Both the position numbers and the translations under genes were made by a program. A model generated the notes under the pieces. That model was given only the letters and a program-made list of their open reading frames with translations. It had not been told where the DNA came from and made no database searches. Of a DNA stretch of 64,000 bases, positions 8,236-18,021 are shown piece by piece; the first letter of the stretch is position 1, and every line of letters starts with the position of its first letter. The DNA is taken from contig NZ_FNET01000032.1 in NCBI RefSeq assembly GCF_900100275.1, positions 1 through 64,000 of the forward strand, given 5' to 3'. Origin of the DNA: Lentzea albidocapillata subsp. violacea. GTDB lineage: Bacteria; Actinomycetota; Actinomycetes; Mycobacteriales; Pseudonocardiaceae.

Positions 8236-9459
8236 GTGTCGGAGGACCTGAGCGGACGGCGAATCGCCCATTACCGGATCGACGGTGTGCTGGGTCGCGG
8301 TGGCATGAGCGTGACGTACCGGGCCACAGACGTGAGACTGGGCCGGAAGGTCGCTCTCAAGGTCATCGGTGAGCACCTGGCGCCCGACGCGGAGTTCCGC
8401 GAGCGGTTCGTCGACGAGGCGCGCAACACGTCCGCGATCGACCACGCGAACATCGTGCCGCTGTACGACTTCGACGAGGTCGACGGCCTGCTCTACATCG
8501 CGATGCGGCTCGTGGACGGCCAGGACCTGTCCGGGCACATCAAGGAGGGCCCGCTCACCCCGGCACGCACGTTGATGCTGCTCGCCCAGGTGGCCGAAGC
8601 GCTCGACATGCTGCACGGCAAGGGCCTCGTGCACCTCGACGTGAAGCCGGCCAACGTGCTGGTGACCCAGAAGGAGGGCGTGCGCGAGCACGTCTACGTC
8701 GCCGACTTCGGCCTGACCCGCCGCGGCGCCACCGGGCACCGCACCCGAACGGGTGATTTCCTCGGCTCGCCGACCTACGCGGCGCCGGAGCACCTGCGCG
8801 GCGAGCCCGTCGACGGCCGCACCGACCAGTACGCCCTCGCCTGCATGCTCTTCGCCTGCCTGTCCGGCCGTCCGCCGTTCCAGGGCGGCGTGCAGGAGGT
8901 CATCGCGGGCCACCTCGGCAGCGTCGTGCCCGCGCTGTCACAGGTCGTGGCGCTGCCGCCGGCGATCGACGACGTGATCCGCAAGGGCACCTCGAAGGAC
9001 CCGGCGCAGCGGTACGCGAACTGCGCCGAGCTCATCAACGCCGCCCGCGTCGCTCTCGCCGGGGTCGCGCAGAGCTCGGCTCCCGCTCAACTCGGACCGC
9101 AGTCCGGCTCGTTCCCCGCTCAAGCGCCGGTCTCCGGGCCGATGCCGGTGCAGCAGGGGCAGTACCAGGGCGGCTACCAGCAGCAGTTGCAGGACCCGGT
9201 CCGGCTGCGCCCGCCGAACCAGGTGGGCGTGAGCGCGTTCACGTCGTCGGGCAAGAAGGAACGTCCCGCGTGGTTCGCGCCGGTCATCGCGGCCGTGGCG
9301 GCGATCGTGGTGATCATCATCGTGGTGGTGATCCTTTCGCCTGGTGACGAGCCCGCACGGCAGCCCAAGAAGAGCTCCGCCCCGTCGCTGAACATCGGCG
9401 ACGAGACGACCTCGAAGAAGCCGCTGCCGACCTCTGTGCCGGTGCGCACATCACGCTGA
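8236..9459 (+). CDS. Membrane-anchored serine/threonine protein kinase (PknB class)
   Basis: A 407-residue Hanks-type kinase. The kinase domain spans about 12-275: glycine loop LGRGGMSVTY, VALKV lysine, catalytic loop HLDVKPAN, DFG magnesium loop and APE-type AAPEHL. A Gln/Pro-rich linker follows (about 280-335), then one transmembrane helix near 345-368 and a short external tail of about 40 residues rich in Ser/Thr/Lys. There is no PASTA or other sensor domain, so the ligand-sensing part is minimal. It is a stand-alone gene between csp and groEL2. Confidence 0.93.
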   Translation: MSEDLSGRRIAHYRIDGVLGRGGMSVTYRATDVRLGRKVALKVIGEHLAPDAEFRERFVDEARNTSAIDHANIVPLYDFDEVDGLLYIAMRLVDGQDLSGHIKEGPLTPARTLMLLAQVAEALDMLHGKGLVHLDVKPANVLVTQKEGVREHVYVADFGLTRRGATGHRTRTGDFLGSPTYAAPEHLRGEPVDGRTDQYALACMLFACLSGRPPFQGGVQEVIAGHLGSVVPALSQVVALPPAIDDVIRKGTSKDPAQRYANCAELINAARVALAGVAQSSAPAQLGPQSGSFPAQAPVSGPMPVQQGQYQGGYQQQLQDPVRLRPPNQVGVSAFTSSGKKERPAWFAPVIAAVAAIVVIIIVVVILSPGDEPARQPKKSSAPSLNIGDETTSKKPLPTSVPVRTSR

Positions 9460-9486
9460 GAGTCGCCTGCGAGTCGTCCGGGTTCG

Positions 9487-9513
9487 CTTGCACTCGACGT
9501 GCCCGAGTGCTAA
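9487..9513 (+). promoter_or_regulatory. Upstream CIRCE operator (HrcA site)
   Basis: CTTGCACTC, a 9-nt spacer and GAGTGCTAA match the CIRCE consensus with two changes in the left arm. It is the first of two tandem sites before groEL2. Confidence 0.7.
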
Positions 9514-9520
9514 ACACGAA

Positions 9521-9547
9521 CTAGCACTCGGCTCCATCGAGTGCCAA
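9521..9547 (+). promoter_or_regulatory. Downstream CIRCE operator (HrcA site)
   Basis: CTAGCACTC, a 9-nt spacer and GAGTGCCAA give a near-consensus inverted repeat. The element predicts HrcA repression relieved by heat shock. It is 135 nt before the groEL2 start codon. Confidence 0.85.
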
Positions 9548-9682
9548 AAAGTGAGGCTGGGACGGTGAGGCCCTCCGGGGTCGTCCGTCGCGGGCACCGA
9601 GCCTGGCCACGCGAATCGTGTTCCGCTGCGGGCAAGCGCTCGCAGTGGCCCAGAATCCACATAGGCGGAGGAACACACCGCA

Positions 9683-11302
<1,620 letters not shown>

Positions 11303-11327
11303 GTCCGCCCGCTTCGCATCACCTCTG

Positions 11328-11361
11328 AAAGGCCCGGTTCGCTTCGGCGAGCCGGGCCTTT
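11328..11361 (+). terminator. Terminator hairpin of groEL2
   Basis: AAAGGCCCGGTTCGC, a TTCG loop and the matching arm ending in CTTT form a 15-bp stem with one G-T pair. It begins 26 nt after the groEL2 stop codon. Confidence 0.85.
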
Positions 11362-11413
11362 CGGCTTGCCGGGTTTCGGGTGAGCGAATGCGATGCTGTG
11401 GACAGGGGTGCGC

Positions 11414-12079
11414 ATGGCGTCGTTCGAAGAGGTGTCCGCCGAGCTGAACCGGGTGGTCGACCAAGTCTGCAGGTGGCAGCGGCCCTGGAGCAGGCGGGAC
11501 AACTCGCTGACGAGGCCGCGCAGCGCGGTGCGGCAGTGGTCAGATGTCACCACGAGAGCTGCTGAGTTGACCCAGGCCCTCACAGTGGTCCGGCGGGGCG
11601 TCGAGAGCTACCACAAGACCCTTCAGGGAGACCGGGCTTCGCCGAACCTGCCAAGCCCCACGGCACCGGCCGGGTCAACTCCAGCCTTCCCGCAGACAAC
11701 GTGGATCGAGCGCCAGCGCGCGCAACTACCGGCCTACGTCACCAGCGGGTTCCATCGCGACGAGGAGCGGCACGGCGATCTGGTTCAGAGCGGCGCTGAA
11801 CCCAACGGTGAGGACAGAGCCATCGCCCAGCACTTGGTCGCCATCGGCCGGGTGCGTCCGAGGACGTTCCCGACTGCGGCCCAGCACGTCGAGACCAAGG
11901 TGGGGTGGCGCATGCGGATGTCTGGTGTCCGGCGCGCCGAGGTGGTGGTGAACAACCGGCTCTGCGAGGGACCCCTGTCGTGCTTCGAGCTGTTGCCTTT
12001 GCTGCTCCTGCCAGGGCAAACGCTGGTCGTACACGATCCGGTAAGGTCCCACACGTTCCAGGGGAAAGGCACCCGGTGA
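11414..12079 (+). CDS. SCP1.201/DddA-like deaminase toxin, with compensated frameshifts near the N-terminus
   Basis: A 221-residue protein whose C-terminal half (about 105-221) resembles SCP1.201-family cytidine deaminases, the family of DddA. It has the zinc and proton-shuttle motif HVE at 158-160, VVVNN, Cys184 and Cys190 in CEGPLSC, then a leucine-rich LLPLLLLPGQTLVV. All catalytic positions look intact. The N-terminal helical part reads MASFEEVSAELNRVVDQV normally, then about 26 residues are out of the family frame. The +2 frame over 11468-11545 encodes VAAALEQAGQLADEAAQRG, as expected for this family, and the original frame resumes at RAAELTQALTVV. A one-base deletion plus a one-base insertion would explain this. 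The deaminase domain stays in frame. The stop overlaps the Imm1 start (GTGA). Confidence 0.8.
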   Translation: MASFEEVSAELNRVVDQVCRWQRPWSRRDNSLTRPRSAVRQWSDVTTRAAELTQALTVVRRGVESYHKTLQGDRASPNLPSPTAPAGSTPAFPQTTWIERQRAQLPAYVTSGFHRDEERHGDLVQSGAEPNGEDRAIAQHLVAIGRVRPRTFPTAAQHVETKVGWRMRMSGVRRAEVVVNNRLCEGPLSCFELLPLLLLPGQTLVVHDPVRSHTFQGKGTR

Positions 12080-12561
12080 GCTACACGCTTGATGTCTGGT
12101 ACTACCGGGGCGACGATGTCGCCAGGCCTGCGAACGTTCCCGTGGCCGTCACCTCCAGCTCCGAGTTGAAGGAGCTGCTGGAGTACATGCTGGCGCACGG
12201 GCAACCGCATCCCTCGCAGATCGTCGCCCGTGAACGTCCAAGGGTCGGTCCGTACGACGAGCCGGACACCCTGATCAAAGTCGCCGTGGCCATTCCCGAG
12301 CGGCAGGGCGCGCTGCTGTTCCTCAGCCCGGAGTCCTGGGAACCGCCCGCAGCCGGAGACGACTCGACCGGCGTGTACGCCACCCTTGGCGACCAGCCAA
12401 CGTCGGACTCGCCGACGTTGTACGTCGACACCGACACGAAGACGCCGTTTCCGAAGAACTCGGCACTCCCGATCGCCCGAATAGTCGAGGCGCTCGAGGA
12501 GTTCCGTCAGACCGGTGAGCGTCCGACCTGCGTGGACTGGCAGGAGTCGGACGTTTCCTGA
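12076..12561 (+). CDS. Imm1-family immunity protein
   Basis: A 161-residue acidic protein beginning SYTLDVWYY and carrying segments typical of Imm1 proteins: a ligand-facing LLFLSPESW, then a long acidic stretch and PIARIVEALEEFRQTGERPTCVDW. Imm1 proteins are the usual cognate inhibitors of SCP1.201-like deaminases. The GTG at 12076 overlaps the toxin stop by four bases, with GGGGAAAGG upstream, so toxin and antidote are translationally coupled. The protein has no signal peptide and should act in the cytoplasm. Confidence 0.85.
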   Translation: MSYTLDVWYYRGDDVARPANVPVAVTSSSELKELLEYMLAHGQPHPSQIVARERPRVGPYDEPDTLIKVAVAIPERQGALLFLSPESWEPPAAGDDSTGVYATLGDQPTSDSPTLYVDTDTKTPFPKNSALPIARIVEALEEFRQTGERPTCVDWQESDVS

Positions 12562-12846
12562 GCGGTGCACCCGAGCTCGCTATCGTCGCGGACAAGCCGG
12601 AAGGCTTGGGCGAGCCACCCAACAACCAACGGCAATGGCGAAGCCGAGGCGTACAAACCAAGCCCCAATCGCAATCGTCGCGAAGCGGCGATGAATTGAT
12701 CCGGCCCGTCATGACCTGCCCAGCCACCTGCGCAAGGTGACTACGCGCACGCCAGGCGACCACTCCGCTGGAACCCAAATCGTCCAGCCAAAGTCGACCC
12801 ACTGAAAAACCCCAGAACCCCAGAAAGCCGCCGTAGAACCAAAAAC
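12562..12846. other. 285-bp stretch without a supported gene
   Basis: This lies between the convergent Imm1 and sigma-factor-partner genes. On the minus strand a TTG at 12850 overlaps the stop of the partner gene (TTGA) and opens a short frame with an aromatic, hydrophobic beginning (SFWFYGGFLGFWGF). It has no family resemblance I recognise and then runs antisense into Imm1, so I do not call it. Confidence 0.4.
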
Positions 12847-13332
12847 TCAAAGCATGATCGTGGGCGTGACCACAGTCCGCCCAGGCTCTCCGCGAGAATT
12901 CACCAGATGCACCAGAATCTGGGTGGTCCCAGCCGGCACATCAGGCAACACGAACCGCCCACCATCATCAGCCCGAGTGCAGGACGACTGATGATCGGCC
13001 ACCCGGACCTCGACCTCGTGCTCCCCGGCCGGCACCAGCCACCCGTCGATCCGGTGCCGTGACCCGGTCGAGGTGAAGTTCACCATCAACGTCAGGTTGT
13101 CCACGGTGAAGGTGATCGTGCCGGTCTGCCCGCCCCGGACTCCGGCGAACGAGCCGGCGCGTTCCCAGCGGGCGACCTCGACGTCCAGGGACTCCAGGGC
13201 GATCGCGAACTTCACGCGGTCCACCAGGTCGGCGGGCGGCGGGTCCAGTTCGTCCACGAGCCTGTTCAGTTCGGAGAGGACTGCGGTGTCCTCGGGGCCC
13301 CTGCGGTCGTCGCGCGGGTCGATCTCGTTCAC
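12847..13332 (-). CDS. Sigma-factor-linked protein with a C-terminal carboxypeptidase-regulatory-like fold
   Basis: A 161-residue soluble protein. The N-terminal half (about 1-75) is helical and acidic (ELNRLVDELDPPPADLVDRVKFAIALE). The C-terminal half looks like a beta-sandwich domain of the carboxypeptidase-regulatory/transthyretin kind (GGRFVLPDVPAGTTQILVHL). The GTG at 13332 overlaps the sigma factor stop by four bases. Proteins of this design commonly follow this sigma class in actinobacteria. A role as a sigma-interacting regulator is inference. There is no membrane segment, unlike a classical anti-sigma factor. Confidence 0.65.
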   Translation of the reverse strand: MNEIDPRDDRRGPEDTAVLSELNRLVDELDPPPADLVDRVKFAIALESLDVEVARWERAGSFAGVRGGQTGTITFTVDNLTLMVNFTSTGSRHRIDGWLVPAGEHEVEVRVADHQSSCTRADDGGRFVLPDVPAGTTQILVHLVNSRGEPGRTVVTPTIML

Positions 13333-13934
13333 CGCGATCCTCCTTCCGTCTCCAGGTAGTTGCGCAGCAGAGTCAGACACCGTCCCCTGGTCGGACCGAT
13401 GCTGCCGTGGGGCATGGCCAGTGCCTCGGCGACTGCTCGGTACTCCGCGCGGCCCGCGAGCACGGTGAGTCGGAGCAGTTCCTGGCACCTTGTGGTCAGG
13501 CGGCCGAACGCGAGCCACAGGCGGCGGTCGCGGTCGTCCAGGAGCGTGACGTCCTCGGGCAGGCCGGTGTCGGATTCGAGCTGTTCGGCGTATTCGTCGG
13601 ACAGGTGCGTTTCCCGCTTGTTGGGTGTCCAGGTTCGGCGTGCTTCACGCCTCGTCGTGACAACCAGGTACCCGACCAGGGCTTTTGGCTCGTTGATGTT
13701 CTCGATGTTCTTCAAGAACGCGAGCCACACGGTCTGCACGACGTCTTCGGCGGCAGCCCGGTCGAGGCCCTGCCCGCGGGCCACGTGCCACAGCAGCGGG
13801 GTCAGCTCGGTCACCAGGACGTCCAGCGCGCGGCGGTTGCCCTCGCGTGCCGCGGCCACGCACACCGCGTGCCGTTCGGTGCCTTCAAGCCCGTCCCACG
13901 GCGGACGGTCATCCGCCGTGTGCAGCTCGTCCAT
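13329..13934 (-). CDS. ECF-like RNA polymerase sigma-70 factor
   Basis: A 201-residue sigma factor with region 2 (about 30-95, including AAAEDVVQTVWLAFLKNIENI) and region 4 (about 140-195, including RCQELLRLTVL and a helix-turn-helix ending TRGRCLTLLRNYL). It should direct RNA polymerase to a small regulon. The ATG at 13934 is fixed by GGAGGT 6 nt upstream, which excludes a longer frame. It is coupled to the next gene by GTGA. The upstream minus-strand sequence contains TATCTA as a possible -10. Confidence 0.88.
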   Translation of the reverse strand: MDELHTADDRPPWDGLEGTERHAVCVAAAREGNRRALDVLVTELTPLLWHVARGQGLDRAAAEDVVQTVWLAFLKNIENINEPKALVGYLVVTTRREARRTWTPNKRETHLSDEYAEQLESDTGLPEDVTLLDDRDRRLWLAFGRLTTRCQELLRLTVLAGRAEYRAVAEALAMPHGSIGPTRGRCLTLLRNYLETEGGSR

Positions 13935-14070
13935 GCAGCACCTCCGATCGGCCGCCCTGTCAGCGCCGTCCGCCAACTCATGAAGGGCTAACTGGGCGGT
14001 AGATACAAAATTCACTCGATTGGAGCAGTGTCACCGCCAAGGTGACCCTCATCTTCCTCCGGGTACGCCA

Positions 14071-14105
14071 GCGGCCCGTGAATCCCCCTCCGAGTCACGG
14101 GCCGC
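14071..14105. terminator. Perfect 11-bp hairpin between divergent genes
   Basis: GCGGCCCGTGA at 14071-14081 pairs with 14095-14105 around a 13-nt loop. It lies between two divergently transcribed genes, so it is not at a gene end. It may end a small transcript or be part of a leader. Confidence 0.45.
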
Positions 14106-14274
14106 CAGTGGTGGGAGCCCGCGCCGGCCGGCACCCCTCGAACCGACCGACGCGTGCTCCACGCCTGAAAAGCGCTCATCATGAAGGAGCGGAACTCAGG
14201 CGAGCAGATACAGCTTCTGACGCACCGAACGGCCCGCGCGCTCCCGATTCCCGAAAGCACACAGCGAAGAACGT

Positions 14275-14287
14275 TATGGTCTAGACC
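14275..14287 (+). promoter_or_regulatory. cutC -10 box overlapped by a DasR-type operator
   Basis: TATGGT (14275-14280) is 7 nt before the cutC ATG, giving a leaderless mRNA. The perfect palindrome TGGTCTAGACCA (14277-14288) covers the box and the expected transcription start. It equals the core of the dre site bound by DasR, the GntR-type aminosugar repressor known from Streptomyces. Confidence 0.75.
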
Positions 14288-14947
14288 ATGCCGATTCTCG
14301 AAGTGATCGCACTGGACGCGCAGGACGCCGTGGCCGCACAGGCCGGCGGCGCCGACCGGCTCGAACTGGTTGCCGACATGGCCTCGGACGGCCTCACGCC
14401 GTCGGTCGCCACCTTCAAGGAGGTCCTCGCAGCCGTCGACATCCCAGTCCGCGTGATGCTCAGGGACGCCAAGGGTTTCGCGCCCGGCGACCTGAAGGAG
14501 TTGCGCCGGAGCGCGGCTGAACTCAGGGAGGCCGGTGCCACCGAGTTCGTCCTCGGCTTCCTCGACGCGGGGGGTGAGATCGACGAGGGCGTCACGCTCA
14601 ACCTCGCCGCGGAACTGGAGGGCTGCGCCTGGACCTTCCATCGTGCGCTCGACAACTCCAACGACGTCTTCCGGTCCTGGGCGACCGTGCAGACCCTCGG
14701 TTGCGACACCGTGCTCGCCGCCGGCAGTGCGAAGGGCGTCGAGGACGGCATCGAGAACCTGAAGAAGCTCGTCGCCCAGGCTCCGCCCGCGCTGCTCGTC
14801 GGCGGCGGGCTGCAGGCTCGGCACGTGCCGGAACTGCTGGCAGCGGGCGTGAACGGATTTCACGTTGGCAGCGCCGTCCGTCCGTCCGGATGGGACTCAC
14901 CGGTCGATTCGGCATCAGTTCGGGAATGGGTCGATCGTCTGGTCTAG
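14288..14947 (+). CDS. cutC: CutC-family TIM-barrel protein in an aminosugar regulon
   Basis: A 219-residue CutC-family protein (PF03932 type) with the expected AGGADRLELVADMASDGLTPS start, VRVMLRD, FHRALDNSND and LVGGGLQARHVPELLAAG segments. The family was first linked to copper tolerance, but its enzymatic role has been doubtful. Here the gene lies between two DasR-type palindromes and directly before a GlcNAc-oligosaccharide transporter and GH20 gene. That argues for a task in aminosugar metabolism. The ATG follows TATGGT by 7 nt without a ribosome-binding site. Confidence 0.85.
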   Translation: MPILEVIALDAQDAVAAQAGGADRLELVADMASDGLTPSVATFKEVLAAVDIPVRVMLRDAKGFAPGDLKELRRSAAELREAGATEFVLGFLDAGGEIDEGVTLNLAAELEGCAWTFHRALDNSNDVFRSWATVQTLGCDTVLAAGSAKGVEDGIENLKKLVAQAPPALLVGGGLQARHVPELLAAGVNGFHVGSAVRPSGWDSPVDSASVREWVDRLV

Positions 14948-14951
14948 ACCC
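14940..14951 (+). promoter_or_regulatory. Second DasR-type operator, before dasA
   Basis: TGGTCTAGACCC differs from the perfect palindrome by one base. It overlaps the last codons of cutC and lies 75 nt before the binding-protein start. It would let the same repressor control the transport operon. Confidence 0.7.
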
Positions 14952-15026
14952 TTGCCCTGGAGCGTTCTACAGTCACGTTGCTTCATGTGAAATGGCTGTT
15001 GCACGATACGCAATGCGGAGGGCGCG

Positions 15027-16304
15027 ATGAGGCTGAAGGCACTTGTGGCCGTGCTGGGCGTGGGCGCGGTGGTCGCCTGCGCACCGGTGCAGTCAGGTCC
15101 GACGAGCTCGGGCACGGACGAGCAGACGGGACAGCTGCGGGTCTGGCTGTTCGACGAGGTCAACCGCGGCCCCAAGGAGGCCGTGGTCAAGGAGGCGATC
15201 TCCGAGTTCCAGGGCAAGCACAGCGGCGTCACCGTCGACGTGCAGTACATCCAGGTGTCCAGCCGGGCGGAACGCTTCAAGGCCGCCTTCAGCGACCCGA
15301 AGAGCGCCCCGGACGTCGCCGAGTTCGGCAACACCGACCTGGCGGGCTACGTCTCCGCGGGTGGCTTCTCGGAGCTCGACCTGGGCAAGTGGGACGAGTC
15401 GAAGGACCTGGTTCCGTCGATCCTCGACACGGCCAAGGTCGACGGCAAGACCTACGGCGTGCCGTGGTTCGTCGGCGTGCGCGCTCTGTACTACCGCACG
15501 GACGTGTTCAGCGAGCTCGGCCTCAAGCCGCCGACGACGCTGGACGAGATCGCGCCGCTCGCCCGGCAGATCCGGCAGAAGAAGCCGGAGCTGATCGGCA
15601 TCTCGGCCGGCGGCAAGTACCTGTTCGCCGCGCTGCCGTTCATCTGGGCGCAGGGCGGGGACATCGCCAAGCAGGACGGCGGCAAGTTCACCGCCGCCAT
15701 CGACAGCGCCGAGGCCAAGGCCGGTGTCGCCAAGTACACCGAGCTGATCAAGGACGACATCTGCCCGCCCGCCACCTGCGCGGGCAACGGCGGTGACGCG
15801 AGCGTCGAGGCGTTCCGCGCGGGCAAGGCCGCGATGACCATCGGCGGCGACTTCAACCGCAAGTCCGTCGACGCGTCCAGTGCGGCCGGCAAGTACGGCG
15901 TCGTGCCGCTGCCCGGCAAGACCAAGGACTCGGTCGCTCCCGCGTTCGCCGGCGGCAACCTGCTCGGCGTCATGAAGGGCACGCAGCGCAAGACGCTCGC
16001 CAACGAGTTCACGCAGCTGCTCGCCTCGAAGAAGTACCAGCAGAAGATGTACACCGCCATGGGCAACCTGCCGACGTTCAGCGACGTGCAGAAGCAGGTC
16101 GCGGACTCCGACAAGTTCCTGGAGCCGTTCACGAAGACCCTGCAGGCGGGCACGAAGTTCGTCCCCGTCACGCCGGCGTGGGCGAAGATCGAGGCGCAGG
16201 CCGTGGTGCCGACGATGCTCCAGGAGATCGTCACCGGCGCGAAGAACGTCGACACCGCCACGGCCGACGCCGCCAAGACGATGAACGCGGCCTTCACGTC
16301 GTGA
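15027..16304 (+). CDS. dasA: DasA-like sugar-binding lipoprotein
   Basis: A 425-residue family 1 extracellular solute-binding protein. A short signal with lipobox VVAC places the lipidated Cys at residue 18. Domains typical of maltose/chitobiose-type binding proteins follow (GVPWFVGVRALYYRTDVF, AFRAGKAAMTIGGDFN, AFAGGNLLGV). It presents GlcNAc oligomers, probably chitobiose, to the two permeases downstream. GGAGGG precedes the ATG. It is the first gene of a four-gene operon with a DasR-type site upstream. The substrate is inferred from the GH20 gene and the operator. Confidence 0.88.
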   Translation: MRLKALVAVLGVGAVVACAPVQSGPTSSGTDEQTGQLRVWLFDEVNRGPKEAVVKEAISEFQGKHSGVTVDVQYIQVSSRAERFKAAFSDPKSAPDVAEFGNTDLAGYVSAGGFSELDLGKWDESKDLVPSILDTAKVDGKTYGVPWFVGVRALYYRTDVFSELGLKPPTTLDEIAPLARQIRQKKPELIGISAGGKYLFAALPFIWAQGGDIAKQDGGKFTAAIDSAEAKAGVAKYTELIKDDICPPATCAGNGGDASVEAFRAGKAAMTIGGDFNRKSVDASSAAGKYGVVPLPGKTKDSVAPAFAGGNLLGVMKGTQRKTLANEFTQLLASKKYQQKMYTAMGNLPTFSDVQKQVADSDKFLEPFTKTLQAGTKFVPVTPAWAKIEAQAVVPTMLQEIVTGAKNVDTATADAAKTMNAAFTS

Positions 16305-17191
16305 GCATGACCGCCAAAGGCCAGGGGCGGACCGCGTTCGCCTACCTGGCTCCAGCGCTGCTGATCCTCGGGGGCCTGCTGGCCTACCCGATCTACCAGC
16401 TGGTGCTCATCTCGCTCTACGACTACGGCCAGGAACAGGTGAGCGGCGGCGCGCCGCTCGAGTTCCTCGGTCTCGGGAACTACCGGAACCTGCTGGGGAA
16501 CCAGCAGTTCTGGGGTGTGCTCGGGCAGACCGTCGCCTTCGCGGCGGTCTGCGTGGTCGGCACGTTGCTGGTGGGCGCGTTCCTCGCGATCCTCGCCACG
16601 AGGGTCCGCACCTGGGTCCGGATGACGTTGTTCCTGGCGGCGCTCGGCGCGTGGTCCACGCCCGCCGTCGCCGGCTCGACGATCTGGCTCTTCCTGTTCG
16701 ACGCGAACTTCGGGTTGGTGAACGAGGTCCTGGGCACCCAGGGCTTCTCCTGGACGTTCGACAAGTGGACGGCGTTCGGACTCGTCGCGGCACAGGTGAT
16801 CTGGTGCTCGTTCCCGTTCGTCATGGTGACGCTCTTCGCGGGCATCAAGGCGATTCCGGGCGAGGTGCTGGAGGCCGCCGCACTGGACGGCGCGTCGGCG
16901 TTCCGCACGGCGTGGAGCGTCACGCTCCCGCTGCTGAAGCCGATCATCCTCGTGGTGACGATCCAGTCGATCATCTGGGACTTCAAGGTCTTCACGCAGA
17001 TCTACGTGATGACGAACGGCGGCGGCATCGCCGGGCGCAACCTCGTGCTCAACGTCTACGCCTACCAGCAGGCGTTCGCGGCGTCGGAGTACGGCCTGGG
17101 CGCGGCCATCGGTGTCGTGATGACCGTGCTGCTCCTGGGAATCACGATGTTCTACCTCCGCGCGCTGCGGCGGTCGGGGGAGGTCCTGTGA
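16301..17191 (+). CDS. dasB: DasB-like ABC sugar permease
   Basis: A 296-residue MalF-type permease with six predicted membrane helices and the EAA loop EAAALDGASAFRTAWSVTLP near 190-210, which contacts the ATPase. The GTG at 16301 overlaps the previous stop by four bases; an ATG at 16307 is the alternative. No ATPase gene is in the operon, as in Streptomyces, where MsiK serves several sugar importers. Confidence 0.87.
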   Translation: MSMTAKGQGRTAFAYLAPALLILGGLLAYPIYQLVLISLYDYGQEQVSGGAPLEFLGLGNYRNLLGNQQFWGVLGQTVAFAAVCVVGTLLVGAFLAILATRVRTWVRMTLFLAALGAWSTPAVAGSTIWLFLFDANFGLVNEVLGTQGFSWTFDKWTAFGLVAAQVIWCSFPFVMVTLFAGIKAIPGEVLEAAALDGASAFRTAWSVTLPLLKPIILVVTIQSIIWDFKVFTQIYVMTNGGGIAGRNLVLNVYAYQQAFAASEYGLGAAIGVVMTVLLLGITMFYLRALRRSGEVL

Positions 17192-18021
17192 GGCGCTGGC
17201 TGACCGAGGGCTTCGTCCTCATCATCGCCGCCGTGGTGGCGTTCCCGCTGTTCTGGATGGTGCTGTCCGCGTTCAAACCGGAGGACGAGATCATCTCGGC
17301 CGACCCGGTGCCGTGGACGACGCGGCCGACGCTCGACAGCTTCACGCGGGCGCTGACCGTCGCGAACTTCGGGCGCTACTTCATGAACAGCATCATCGTC
17401 GCGTTGATCGTGGTGTTCCTGAGCATCCTGATCTCGTTCCTCGCGGCGACCGCGCTGACCCGCTTCCGGTTCCGCAGCCGCACGACGTTGCTGATCATGC
17501 TGCTGGTCGTGCAGATGGTGCCGGTCGAGGCGTTGACCGTGCCGCTGTTCTTCCTGATGCGGTCCGTCGGCGACAGCGTTCCGGTGTTCGGCCTGAACCA
17601 CCTGGGCTCGCTCGTGCTGGTGCACCTGGCTTTCAGCCTGCCGTTCGCGATCTGGATGCTGCGGGGCTTCGTCGCCGCGGTGCCGGTGGAACTGGAGGAG
17701 GCCGCCACCCTGGACGGCGCCTCGCGGTTCCGGTTCCTGTGGCAGGTGCTGTTCCCGCTCGTCGCGCCCGGCCTGGTGGCGACGTCGGTGCTGTCGTTCA
17801 TCCACGCCTGGAACGACTTCCTGTTCGCCAAGACGTTCATCATCTCGGCCGTGGAGAACCAGACCCTGCCGCTGGCTCTCCAGGTGTTCGTCAAACCCGA
17901 CCAGAACGATTGGGGCGCGATCATGGCGGGCTCCACCCTGATGACCATCCCTGTGCTGATCTTCTTCATGCTCGTGCAGCGCCGGCTCGTGTCCGGGCTC
18001 GCGGGGGCGGTGAAGGGATGA
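17188..18021 (+). CDS. dasC: DasC-like ABC sugar permease
   Basis: A 277-residue MalG-type permease with six hydrophobic segments and the EAA loop EEAATLDGASRFRFLWQVLFP near 170-190. The GTG at 17188 overlaps the stop of the first permease (GTGA), with GGGGGAGG upstream. It pairs with the previous protein to form the import channel. Confidence 0.88.
   Translation: MRRWLTEGFVLIIAAVVAFPLFWMVLSAFKPEDEIISADPVPWTTRPTLDSFTRALTVANFGRYFMNSIIVALIVVFLSILISFLAATALTRFRFRSRTTLLIMLLVVQMVPVEALTVPLFFLMRSVGDSVPVFGLNHLGSLVLVHLAFSLPFAIWMLRGFVAAVPVELEEAATLDGASRFRFLWQVLFPLVAPGLVATSVLSFIHAWNDFLFAKTFIISAVENQTLPLALQVFVKPDQNDWGAIMAGSTLMTIPVLIFFMLVQRRLVSGLAGAVKG

Larger units (their letters stand above)
13935..14287. 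other. 353-bp divergent intergenic region
   Basis: Between the sigma factor and cutC. It holds the sigma factor promoter region on the minus strand, one perfect hairpin, and the cutC promoter with its DasR-type site at the right end. No coding frame here looks real. Confidence 0.6.

Noticed and set aside
12323..12850. Minus-strand frame after the sigma-factor partner gene (TTG start, hydrophobic beginning)
   Set aside because: It runs antisense into Imm1 and loses protein-like character after about 70 residues. The TTGA overlap could be chance.
14042..14284. Short plus-strand frame between the sigma factor and cutC
   Set aside because: No ribosome-binding site, no family, and a perfect hairpin within it. 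The cutC promoter and operator lie at its end.
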